A stretch of 5,579 nt of DNA from an uncultured Clostridia bacterium. GTDB lineage: Bacteria > Bacillota > Clostridia > Lachnospirales > CAMVHY01. The stretch spans positions 1 through 5,579 of the forward strand of contig CAMVHY010000106.1 of the NCBI GenBank assembly GCA_947167415.1, read 5' to 3'. Below are positions 1 through 5,579 of the stretch, one piece after another (position 1 is the first letter of the stretch; each line of letters begins with the position of its first letter). The translations under genes were made by a program, and so were the position numbers. The notes below the pieces were generated by a model that was not told where the DNA came from, made no database searches, and was given only the letters and a program-made list of their open reading frames with translations.

Positions 1-678
1 CGCAAAAACAAAGAAGAAAGCGATAAGCGAGATAAAGAACTTGCAGAGATAAAGCAAAAGAACAAAGAAAGAAATGAAAAAGTAGATAAAGAATTTGAAG
101 AGTATAAAAAGAAAAATGCTGAGGAAATCGATAAAATGAAACAGAAAACAGCTCAAAAAATTGAGCAAATGCGAAAAGAAACGGAAAATATAAAAAAAGA
201 AAACACCCGAATGTATGCCAAATTGTTTGACAATCTTATTAAAAGAGCAGAAACGGGAGCAAAGAAAGAAGAAGAAAGCAGAGAGCAAAATGCAAAATTA
301 TTTGATAAACTCTTTGAAAGAGCAGAAAAAGGAGAACAATCGATGAGTAAATTGTCTGGAAAAGTAGATGATTTATCAGATAAAGTGAGTTCAATCTCAT
401 CTCGAAATTCGTTGCAAAACAATTCGTTTAAAATATTTAGTGACGATCAGGAAACTCCAGGAAATGAGCAAAATTTAAATTCTAGCTTTGCAAACGCAAA
501 TGCAAATATAAATTTAAACGCAAATCAAAAAGAAAAAGAGAAAACCGATGGAAAAAAGAGCTTGATAGATAGAATAAAAAAAGTTAAAAATAAAGAGGAG
601 AATAAAAAAGAAAATGTTCCGAAACTAGATAAAGAAAAAGAATTCGAAGAAGACAAAAAAGAGGATGAGAAAAAATAA
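1..678 (+). CDS. Lys/Glu-rich coiled-coil protein of unknown function (5' end outside window)
   Basis: I do not recognise this protein. The frame is open from the first base to a TAA at 676-678 (225 residues visible). An ATG at 136 lies in frame with a GAGG 11 bases upstream. However, codons 1-45 have the same charged coiled-coil composition as what follows, so I take the gene to begin before the window. Residues 1 to about 125 are almost entirely K, E, N, Q, D and R with spaced hydrophobics, as in a long coiled coil. Within this, a 14-residue unit (AKLFDxLxxRAExG) occurs at residues 73-86 and 98-111. Residues about 126-163 are S/N-rich and probably disordered, 164-175 form an xN dipeptide run, and 176-225 are a highly charged K/E tail. 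There is no signal peptide or membrane segment in the visible part. A structural, surface-associated or effector role is possible but unproven. Confidence refers to it being a real gene. Confidence 0.8.
   Translation, partial: RKNKEESDKRDKELAEIKQKNKERNEKVDKEFEEYKKKNAEEIDKMKQKTAQKIEQMRKETENIKKENTRMYAKLFDNLIKRAETGAKKEEESREQNAKLFDKLFERAEKGEQSMSKLSGKVDDLSDKVSSISSRNSLQNNSFKIFSDDQETPGNEQNLNSSFANANANINLNANQKEKEKTDGKKSLIDRIKKVKNKEENKKENVPKLDKEKEFEEDKKEDEKK
217..333 (+). repeat. Two copies of a 14-residue unit in the coiled-coil gene, 25-residue period
   Basis: Bases 217-258 encode AKLFDNLIKRAETG and 292-333 encode AKLFDKLFERAEKG. That is 11 of 14 residues identical, spaced 25 codons apart. The linker between them (AKKEEESREQN) is purely hydrophilic. 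The DNA copies differ at several third positions, for example GCC AAA TTG versus GCA AAA TTA. The duplication is therefore old, or kept by selection on the protein. Confidence 0.75.
490..525 (+). repeat. Hexanucleotide repeat encoding an xN run (AN AN AN IN LN AN)
   Basis: Six consecutive hexamers read GCAAAC, GCAAAT, GCAAAT, ATAAAT, TTAAAC, GCAAAT and encode alternating small/aliphatic residues and asparagine (residues 164-175 of the partial protein). It lies between the S/N-rich segment and the charged tail, so it probably acts as a flexible linker. A 6-base unit could change copy number without breaking the frame. Confidence 0.7.
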
Positions 679-703
679 AAATTTAGTTTTAAAATAAAAA
701 TTT

Positions 704-740
704 AAGCACATCGAATGCGGTGTGCTTCTTTATTTTTCTT
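704..740 (+). terminator. Rho-independent terminator after the coiled-coil gene
   Basis: A 10-bp stem (AAGCACATCG at 704-713 with CGGTGTGCTT at 718-727, one G-T wobble) closes a 4-base AATG loop. It is followed by a T-rich stretch at 728-740. It begins 25 bases after the stop codon and separates this gene from nhaC. Confidence 0.85.
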
Positions 741-767
741 GATTAAAAAATTTGTTTTTGTTATTTG
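739..767 (+). promoter_or_regulatory. Possible weak sigma-A-type promoter for the NhaC gene
   Basis: TTGATT at 739-744, a 17-base spacer containing A6T3, then TATTTG at 762-767. The -35 matches TTGACA well and the spacing is ideal. The -10 is poor and lacks the final T. A promoter is expected here because a terminator lies immediately upstream, and the resulting leader would be about 24 bases. Other AT-rich hexamers in the same 50 bases could serve instead. Confidence 0.3.
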
Positions 768-786
768 TTTTATGCAGACATTATCT

Positions 787-792
787 AGGAGG
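787..792 (+). promoter_or_regulatory. Strong Shine-Dalgarno site of the NhaC gene
   Basis: AGGAGG is a full match to the anti-SD core, 5 bases before ATG 798. It fixes the start codon. Confidence 0.9.
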
Positions 793-797
793 AAAAA

Positions 798-2120
798 ATG
801 GAGATTAAAAAAAATGTTTGGGCGCTTTTGCCAATATTTATTTTTTTGATTTTATATTTAGGACTTGGGATTTTATTTGAATATGTATTGAAAATTAGTA
901 TGGGATTTTATTCTGTTCCGATTGTAGTGATTTTTTTTATAGCTTTATTAATTGCTTGTTTGCAAAACAAAAAACTTTCTTTTGATGAAAAACTTGAAGT
1001 GATGGCAAAAGGTGTTGGCGACAAAAATATTATTACTATGATTTTAATTTTTTTGCTCGCCGGAATATTTATTGGAGTAACAGGACGTTCAAGTGCAGAA
1101 GCAATCGCTTATTATTTATTATCTGTTACGCCAGGACGTTTTGCTGTTGCTGTAATTTTTATTGCTGCATGTTTTGTTTCAACTGCAATGGGAACATCGG
1201 TCGGATCAATTACTTTAATTACTCCAATCGCAATTATGGTTTCAAAAATTTCTGGTTTTTCATTACCGTTGTGTATTGCTTCTGTTGTTGGCGGATCAAT
1301 GTTTGGCGATAATCTTTCGTTTATATCTGACACAACAATTGCTGCTTGTAAAAGTCAGGGCTGCCAAATGAAAGATAAATTTCGTACGAATTTTAAAATT
1401 GCGTTGCCGGCTGCTTTAATCACTTTAATATTAATTTTATTTTTGACATGGTCTTCGAATGTATCGCAAATAAAAATTCCAGATTTCAAAATATTTCTTT
1501 TGTTGCCTTATATATTAGTTTTAGTCGGTGGAATTTTGGGAATAAATGTCTTTTTGGTTTTGATAATCGGAATTTTTGCAGGCGTTATTTGTTCTATCAC
1601 ATATGGAAATATTTCTTTTCTCGAATTAATTAATAATATAAATGTCGGCGTAACAGGAATGTTTGAAACGATAATGGTAACGATTTTAGTTTCTGCGATG
1701 TGTGCATTAATTCGAGTTTATGGAGGATTTGAAGCAATATTATTTTTTATACGCAAAATTTTTAAAGGACAAACTGGAGGACGCTTAGGAATTGGATTGC
1801 TTGTCGGTGCAATGAACATTGCCACAGCAAATAATACTATTGCGATTATTATGGCAGCACCAATAGCTAAACAATTAAGTTTGGAATATAAAATCGAAGC
1901 TAAAGAATCAGCATCTTTGTTGGATACTTTTTCATGTGTATTTCAAGGTGTAATCCCGTATGGTGCACAAATGTTAATCGCAATTTCACAAGCAACATTG
2001 CTCGGCGAAAAAATTTCTGCGTTTGAAATTATCCCGTATCTATTTTATCCTTTTATGCTTTTTATTAGTTCTTTAGTATTTATTTTTTTAAGTAGCAAAA
2101 AAACGGTTTTATCAAATTAA
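798..2120 (+). CDS. NhaC-family Na+/H+ antiporter
   Basis: Polytopic inner-membrane protein of 440 residues, within the usual size of the family (Pfam Na_H_antiporter type). Members exchange Na+ for H+ across the membrane in pH and sodium homeostasis; some relatives exchange organic substrates, so the exact substrate is not proven. About 10-12 hydrophobic segments are visible, the first at about residues 8-28. Family signatures are GTSVGSITLITP at 132-143, GDNLSFISDTTIAA at 170-183 followed by QGCQMKDKF, TANNT at 343-347, and GVIPYGAQ at 384-391. The D171 and D178 region is the likely ion-binding core. The GDNLSFISDTT wording fits the shorter NhaC-like subfamily of Clostridia and Bacteroides rather than classical Bacillus NhaC. 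ATG 798 is chosen because AGGAGG (787-792) sits 5 bases upstream. It is flanked by terminators on both sides, so probably transcribed alone. The frame is intact, with no odd features. Confidence 0.93.
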   Translation: MEIKKNVWALLPIFIFLILYLGLGILFEYVLKISMGFYSVPIVVIFFIALLIACLQNKKLSFDEKLEVMAKGVGDKNIITMILIFLLAGIFIGVTGRSSAEAIAYYLLSVTPGRFAVAVIFIAACFVSTAMGTSVGSITLITPIAIMVSKISGFSLPLCIASVVGGSMFGDNLSFISDTTIAACKSQGCQMKDKFRTNFKIALPAALITLILILFLTWSSNVSQIKIPDFKIFLLLPYILVLVGGILGINVFLVLIIGIFAGVICSITYGNISFLELINNINVGVTGMFETIMVTILVSAMCALIRVYGGFEAILFFIRKIFKGQTGGRLGIGLLVGAMNIATANNTIAIIMAAPIAKQLSLEYKIEAKESASLLDTFSCVFQGVIPYGAQMLIAISQATLLGEKISAFEIIPYLFYPFMLFISSLVFIFLSSKKTVLSN

Positions 2121-2150
2121 GTTTTGGTCAATAAAAATTTTGGTAACAAC

Positions 2151-2187
2151 AAAAAAATTAGTCGCGGTAAAACGTGACTATTTTTTT
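2151..2187 (+). terminator. Rho-independent terminator after nhaC, possibly active in both directions
   Basis: An 8-bp stem (TAGTCGCG at 2159-2166 with CGTGACTA at 2173-2180, one G-T wobble) closes a 6-base loop. It is followed directly by seven T (2181-2187) and preceded by seven A (2151-2157). The A-run gives the same architecture on the other strand, so leftward transcription could also end here. It starts about 30 bases after the nhaC stop. Confidence 0.85.
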
Positions 2188-2493
2188 GAATAAAAAGTCA
2201 GTATTTAAACAATCCGATTTTATAAATCAGATGAATATAACTAAAATTTTGTTATAACTCAAAGCTGTGGTGCAAAAATAAAATTGAGCTTTAAAACTAA
2301 AATTATAAATCGATTATAATTACAACTTTTTCGAATTAAGCAAAGGCAAGATGTTTTCACCATAAAAAAAGAAATTAAAAAAGTTTTTATCACATCCAGA
2401 TAGTACAAATTAAAACAAAAATTTTGTTTGGCTGAATCGCGAGACATTAAATATTTTTTTTTGCATGCCAATAATTTTGTCTTTTATTTTGTG
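2188..2493. other. Gene-poor AT-rich spacer, nothing recognised
   Basis: No reading frame here has a ribosome binding site, recognisable protein wording or a credible length. The 70-codon frame on the - strand (2471 to 2259) would need a TTG start without a Shine-Dalgarno site and looks like chance. Visible structure is limited to short symmetric elements. TATAAC (2236-2241) and GTTATA (2251-2256) form a 6-bp stem around an AAAATTTT core, with a second TATAAC at 2253-2258. There is also an AAACAAAA/TTTTGTTT symmetry at about 2413-2429. No tRNA or known RNA fold is apparent. It may be decayed sequence. Confidence 0.5.
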
Positions 2494-2521
2494 TTGTGAA
2501 AAAAATTTTTGATAATATAGT
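2494..2521 (+). promoter_or_regulatory. Candidate distal promoter of the small membrane protein gene
   Basis: TTGTGA at 2494-2499, a 16-base spacer beginning A6T5, then TATAGT at 2516-2521 (5 of 6 matches to TATAAT). The predicted start near 2528 gives a leader of about 100 bases that includes the 16-bp tandem repeat. The spacer closely resembles that of the secA promoter. Confidence 0.45.
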
Positions 2522-2539
2522 TGAATAAAATTGTTATTT

Positions 2540-2571
2540 GGTTTATAATTTAAATGGTTTATCATTAAATA
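2540..2571. repeat. Tandem pair of an imperfect 16-bp repeat
   Basis: GGTTTATAATTTAAAT (2540-2555) is followed directly by GGTTTATCATTAAAT (2556-2570). The second copy has an A-to-C change and one T missing. The pair lies between the two candidate promoters of the downstream gene. It could be a regulator-binding site, or only a chance duplication in AT-rich DNA. Confidence 0.5.
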
Positions 2572-2597
2572 GATAATTTTTTTGGATTTAATCTTTG

Positions 2598-2627
2598 TTA
2601 TGAAAAAAATATTTTTTTGTATATAAA
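2598..2627 (+). promoter_or_regulatory. Candidate proximal promoter, would give a nearly leaderless mRNA
   Basis: TATAAA at 2622-2627 lies 4 bases before ATG 2632, with a weak -35 (TTATGA, 2598-2603) and an 18-base A/T-tract spacer. If used, transcription would start at or within a few bases of the ATG. That would explain why no Shine-Dalgarno site precedes this gene. Confidence 0.3.
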
Positions 2628-2631
2628 ATAC

Positions 2632-2934
2632 ATGGGGGAAAAATTTATACAAAAAAACAAAATTAATCAAGAGGACGAAGAACCAAAATCACTACTTAAA
2701 AAATTTGCTGATTGGATAGATGAACGAGAACAACGAGCTGGAAGGTACCCTATATCGCTTATGATAGGACTGCTTTTTTGTATGCTATTGGGTTTTGGAT
2801 TCTTTATAATGTTGGCGATATGTTCTCTGAAAACAATTATTATTGTATCTGTCAGTACTGTTGTTGGATTAATCGTGTTGTTGTATCTAGAAAAATTGGT
2901 GAGAAAAATATTTTTTCGTAAAAAAATGTTATAG
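2632..2934 (+). CDS. Small two-helix membrane protein of unknown function
   Basis: I do not recognise this 100-residue protein. It has a charged N-terminal cytosolic part of about 40 residues (KSLLKKFADWIDEREQRAGR), which looks amphipathic. Two hydrophobic segments follow at about residues 41-65 and 67-86, then a basic end (EKLVRKIFFRKKML). The short turn between the helices and the positive charges after the second suggest a hairpin with both ends in the cytoplasm. I chose ATG 2632; an in-frame TTG at 2617 has no ribosome binding site either. No SD precedes the ATG, unlike nhaC and secA, and the only G-run (GGGGG) lies inside the first codons. The frame ends at TAG 2932-2934, just after a run of seven A (2920-2926). 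The -1 frame then stays open and coding-like to 3065, so the intact protein may be about 144 residues. A phage or mobile-element origin cannot be excluded. Confidence 0.65.
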   Translation: MGEKFIQKNKINQEDEEPKSLLKKFADWIDEREQRAGRYPISLMIGLLFCMLLGFGFFIMLAICSLKTIIIVSVSTVVGLIVLLYLEKLVRKIFFRKKML

Positions 2935-3065
2935 AACTAAACTTGGATAATAGCCAAAATTTGAACAAAAGTTTAATAAAGCAACTAAATCAACAAGAAA
3001 ATTTAGATGATTTAAGCATTAAGTCTAAAAAAGGGAAAGGCATGGACATAACAACAGACCAATAG
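2922..3065 (+). pseudogene. Out-of-frame continuation of the small membrane protein (frameshift at A7)
   Basis: Immediately after the A7 run, the -1 frame is open for 47 codons to TAG 3063-3065. Its product begins KNVIELNLDNSQNLNKSLIKQ and continues through QENLDDLSIKSKKGKG to MDITTDQ, a hydrophilic, protein-like tail. There is no start codon with a ribosome binding site of its own. Adding one A, or a -1 slip at the A-run, would join it to residue 98 of the upstream protein as a cytosolic C-terminal tail, giving 144 residues in all. Alternatives are a fixed frameshift mutation, productive slippage on the A-run, a sequencing error in the homopolymer, or a chance open frame. The first 13 bases overlap the upstream gene. 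Confidence 0.5.
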
Positions 3066-3292
3066 ATTTAGATAACAAATTTGTGTAATATCTGTCGTTT
3101 ACATACGATCTATCTTTTTGTAGGGTATAATATTTATTTATTAGACAAATCTGTTTTTCTATTTGCATTATATCGATGATTTTAATTTTAAAGCTTATAA
3201 GTGGTTTTAAATTTATTTTATTGAAACGTAATAAAAAATTACGGTCGCTGTTTTTTAATTTTTTTGTTTGATTTATTTTTTATTTTTTTTTA
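3066..3292. other. Non-coding AT-rich spacer ending in T-tracts before the secA promoter
   Basis: No coding frame or known RNA is recognised. The first part holds only weak hairpins, such as AGATA/TATCT around 3070-3092. A TATAAT at 3126-3131 has no -35 at a usable distance. From 3251 to 3291 the + strand is dominated by T-runs, directly upstream of the secA -35. This could be a termination zone, an UP-element-like stretch, or both. Confidence 0.5.
3227..3256 (+). terminator. Possible weak terminator between the small membrane gene and secA
   Basis: A perfect 6-bp stem CGTAAT/ATTACG (3227-3232 and 3238-3243) has a 5-A loop and is followed by a T6 run at 3251-3256. Seven bases separate stem and T-run, which is more than usual. 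An outer AAAC/GTTT pairing could bridge the gap with a bulge. No better terminator is visible after 3065. Confidence 0.3.
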
Positions 3293-3321
3293 TTGAAGGA
3301 AAAAATTTTTAGATATATAAT
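3293..3321 (+). promoter_or_regulatory. secA promoter, near consensus
   Basis: TTGAAG at 3293-3298, a 17-base spacer with A6T5, then a perfect TATAAT at 3316-3321. The predicted start is near 3328, giving a leader of about 29 bases. T-rich DNA upstream could act as an UP element. I see no secM-like arrest peptide or riboswitch in the short leader, so secA is probably not regulated through its leader here. Confidence 0.75.
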
Positions 3322-3346
3322 TGCTTAGTTTAAGATCAAAAATTTT

Positions 3347-3351
3347 GGAGG
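3347..3351 (+). promoter_or_regulatory. Shine-Dalgarno site of secA
   Basis: GGAGG lies 5 bases before ATG 3357. It selects this ATG over the out-of-frame ATG at 3352, which is too close to the site and soon meets a stop. Confidence 0.88.
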
Positions 3352-3356
3352 ATGTT

Positions 3357-5579
3357 ATGGCTATTTTTAGTAGTTTGTTTAAAAGTTATAGCAAGAAAGA
3401 AATTAACAAAATCATGCCTATTGTGAAAAAAATTGAGGCTTTGGATGAAAAAGTTAAGCCATTATCCAATGATGAATTAAGAGGTAAAACTCAATGGTTT
3501 AAAAATATACTCGCAGCGAATAATAATAATCTTGATGAGATTTTGGTTGAAGCGTTTGCTGTCGTAAGAGAAACTGCTCGTAGAGTTTTAAATTTAAAAC
3601 ATTTTGAAGTTCAATTGATTGGCGGAATAATTTTGCATCAGGGAAGAATTGCCGAAATGAAGACGGGTGAAGGAAAAACTTTAGTTGCGACGCTCCCTGC
3701 ATATTTAAATGCTTTATCTGGAAAAGGTGTGCATAAAGATACTGTTAATGATTATTTAGCAACAGGAGAATCGGGATGGATGGGACAAATTTATAGATTT
3801 TTAGGATTAAGCGTTGGAGTTGTATTGAATGATATGTCACCTCAAGAAAGAAGACAAGCTTATAATTGTGATATAACTTACGCGACAAATAATGAGCTTG
3901 GATTTGATTATTTGCGAGATAATATGATTATTCATAAAAATCAGGCCGTACAACGCGGATTAAATTATGCGATTATAGACGAAATTGATTCTATTTTGAT
4001 AGATGAAGCACGAACGCCGTTAATAATTTCTGGAAGCGGAGAAAAATCAACAGAATTTTATGTTTTGGCAAATAATTTTGTTATGGGATTGACTAAAGGA
4101 AAAGTTTTAAATGAAGATGAAGCACTTAATCCGATTACGAAAACTGATATAATTGAAGAAGGAGATTTTGTTGTCGATGAGAAAGGTAAAACTGTAACGC
4201 TGACACAAGAGGGAATAAAAAAGGCTGAAGAATTTTTTAGAGTCGAAAATTTATCTGATCCAAATAATCTTGAGATTATGCATTATATTAATAACGCACT
4301 AAAAGCAAATTATAATATGTTTTTAGATAAAGATTATGTTGTAAAAGATAATCAGATAATTATAGTTGATGAGTTTACAGGGAGATTAATGCCAGGACGA
4401 AGATATTCTGATGGATTGCATCAAGCAATCGAAGCAAAAGAAAGAGTAAAAGTTAAAAGCGAAAGTAAAACGTTAGCAACGATTACGTTTCAGAATTTCT
4501 TTAATAAATATCAAAAGAAAGCTGGTATGACAGGAACAGCTTTAACTGAAGAAAATGAATTTAAAGAAATATATGGTCTAGATGTTGTGGAAATAAGTCC
4601 AAATAAGCCAGTAAAAAGAATTGATCATCAGGATGCGGTTTATAAAACTGAAGCAGGAAAATTTAAAGCGGTTGTTAATGCAATAATAGAATCACATAAA
4701 AAAGGACAACCTGTTTTGGTCGGAACGATTACGATTGATAAATCGGAAAAATTAAGCGAAATGCTAAAAGAAAAAGGAATTAGGCATAATGTTTTGAATG
4801 CAAAATATCATGAGAAAGAAGCGGAAATAATAGCTGATGCAGGATTAAAAAATGCTGTAACGATTGCGACAAATATGGCAGGACGTGGGACAGATATAAA
4901 ACTGGGCGAAGGTGTAAAAGAATTGGGTGGCTTAAAAATTATTGGAACAGAAAGACATGAAGCGCGAAGAATAGATAATCAATTAAGAGGAAGATCAGGT
5001 CGTCAAGGTGATCCCGGTGAATCTAAATTTTATATTTCGTTAGAAGATCCTTTAATGAGATTGTTTGGAGCGGAAAAAATGATGAAGATATTTGACACGA
5101 TGAAAATTGATGAAGGAGAAGAAATTGCTCATAAATTTTTATCTCTTGCAATTGAACGTGCACAAAAAAAGATCGAGGGAAATAATTTTGAAACTAGAAG
5201 ATGTTTGTTTGAATATGATCAACCTATGAATGAGCAGAGGGAAATTATTTATACGCAGAGAAATAGAATTTTGGACGGCGAAGATTTAAAAGAAAATGTT
5301 ATTAGCATGATAAAAGAAATCATTGAGCGATGTGTAAATGTGTATTTAAATGATGATTTTAAGTTAGTAAAAGAATCTGATGTTGTTAGTATGACTGAGT
5401 TTTTAATGCCGATTTTTAATAAACAAGTTATTTTGTTTGATGAAAAAAATAAAAAAGAATTAGCAAAAAAAGTTGTAATAAAAAAATTGTTTGATGAAGC
5501 GATTAAAATTTATGAAGATAAAGAAAATGAATTTGGAACGGAAGAAATGCGCGAGATAGAAAGAATAATTATTTTAAAA
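3357..5579 (+). CDS. secA: Preprotein translocase ATPase SecA (3' end outside window)
   Basis: SecA binds preproteins and drives them through SecYEG by ATP hydrolysis, at the cytosolic face of the membrane. The frame is open for 741 codons to the window edge; relatives have about 840, so roughly the last 100 residues (end of the helical scaffold and C-terminal linker) are missing. Motifs visible are Walker A MKTGEGKT (101-108), Walker B DEID (208-211) followed by [22 protein letters not shown] (337-343), MTGTA (391-395), GQPVLVGT (450-457), TNMAGRGTD (505-513), the motif VI arginines in [11 protein letters not shown] (542-552), and EGNNF (607-611). The preprotein cross-linking domain spans about 226-335. 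It has the short [14 protein letters not shown] form typical of Firmicutes. Odd points are [15 protein letters not shown] at 126-140, where HVVTVNDYLAxRDxE is expected, lysine 388 where most have leucine before AGMTGTA, and proline 623 in YDQPMN where valine is usual. It has its own promoter and is not preceded by hpf. The identity is secure; normal activity is not. Confidence 0.97.
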   Translation, partial: MAIFSSLFKSYSKKEINKIMPIVKKIEALDEKVKPLSNDELRGKTQWFKNILAANNNNLDEILVEAFAVVRETARRVLNLKHFEVQLIGGIILHQGRIAEMKTGEGKTLVATLPAYLNALSGKGVHKDTVNDYLATGESGWMGQIYRFLGLSVGVVLNDMSPQERRQAYNCDITYATNNELGFDYLRDNMIIHKNQAVQRGLNYAIIDEIDSILIDEARTPLIISGSGEKSTEFYVLANNFVMGLTKGKVLNEDEALNPITKTDIIEEGDFVVDEKGKTVTLTQEGIKKAEEFFRVENLSDPNNLEIMHYINNALKANYNMFLDKDYVVKDNQIIIVDEFTGRLMPGRRYSDGLHQAIEAKERVKVKSESKTLATITFQNFFNKYQKKAGMTGTALTEENEFKEIYGLDVVEISPNKPVKRIDHQDAVYKTEAGKFKAVVNAIIESHKKGQPVLVGTITIDKSEKLSEMLKEKGIRHNVLNAKYHEKEAEIIADAGLKNAVTIATNMAGRGTDIKLGEGVKELGGLKIIGTERHEARRIDNQLRGRSGRQGDPGESKFYISLEDPLMRLFGAEKMMKIFDTMKIDEGEEIAHKFLSLAIERAQKKIEGNNFETRRCLFEYDQPMNEQREIIYTQRNRILDGEDLKENVISMIKEIIERCVNVYLNDDFKLVKESDVVSMTEFLMPIFNKQVILFDEKNKKELAKKVVIKKLFDEAIKIYEDKENEFGTEEMREIERIIILK

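Noticed and set aside
1112..1333. 73-codon - strand frame inside nhaC
   Set aside because: It lies wholly within a clearly conserved antiporter gene and has no supporting signals.
2258..2294. Mutually exclusive stems (CTCAA/TTGAG and AAAGCT/AGCTTT) considered as a switch
   Set aside because: The stems are only 5-6 bp with long loops, no gene follows closely, and such pairings are common by chance.
2259..2471. 70-codon open frame on the - strand facing the bidirectional terminator
   Set aside because: TTG start, no ribosome binding site, Phe/Leu/Lys/Cys-rich wording expected from AT-rich DNA, and no recognisable motif.
2192..2512. + strand frame with short coding-like stretches, considered as a decayed gene
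   Set aside because: About six stops before 2413 and another at 2510-2512 in about 107 codons is close to chance for this composition, and no protein family was recognised.
2600..2626. Eight-codon frame MKKIFFCI before the small membrane gene, considered as a leader peptide
   Set aside because: No SD at a usable distance, and its codons coincide with the A/T-tract spacer of a candidate promoter.
2410..2670. 86-codon open frame on the - strand
   Set aside because: It overlaps the + strand promoter elements and the start of the small membrane gene. Its composition (I, K, F, N, Y) is typical of random AT-rich sequence.
3098..3131. TTTACA and TATAAT as a second secA promoter
   Set aside because: The spacer is 22 bases, too long for a sigma-A promoter, and there is no extended -10 TG at the right place.

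Overview
The window is very AT-rich (estimated by eye at 70% or more A+T). All supported genes lie on the + strand. From left to right they are the 3' part of a lysine/glutamate-rich coiled-coil protein, a complete NhaC-family Na+/H+ antiporter, a small two-helix membrane protein whose frame appears to continue across a 7-A run, and the first 741 codons of secA. Where Shine-Dalgarno sites are present they are strong (AGGAGG before nhaC, GGAGG before secA). Rho-independent terminators and an A/T-rich sigma-A-type promoter also point to a Firmicutes-like bacterium. The SecA wording ([17 protein letters not shown], [30 protein letters not shown]) resembles SecA of Clostridia as I remember it. Low GC, sizeable non-coding gaps, a possible broken frame and unusual substitutions in a housekeeping gene would suit a host-associated, genome-reduced lineage, but that is inference.

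Layout. Positions 1-678: C-terminal 225 residues of a coiled-coil protein of unknown function, closed by a clear terminator at 704-740. Positions 798-2120: NhaC-family antiporter, apparently a single-gene unit between that terminator and a second one at 2151-2187. Positions 2188-2493: no gene recognised. Positions 2494-2627: two promoter-like elements and a 16-bp tandem repeat. Positions 2632-2934: a 100-codon small membrane protein, followed without a gap by a stop-free, coding-looking stretch in the -1 frame to 3065. Positions 3066-3292: non-coding, ending in T-tracts. Positions 3293-3321: a near-consensus promoter for secA, which starts at 3357 and runs off the window.

The genes do not form an evident pathway or operon. 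Each seems to have its own transcription signals. The antiporter exchanges Na+ for H+ at the membrane, and SecA powers protein export through SecYEG. The coiled-coil protein and the small membrane protein have no assignable role. I see no defence system, CRISPR array, tRNA, rRNA, insertion sequence or obvious new multi-gene system. The points most worth a second look are the A7 frame junction after the small membrane protein, a block of atypical residues in SecA helicase motif Ia, and a shared A6T5 spacer in two promoters.
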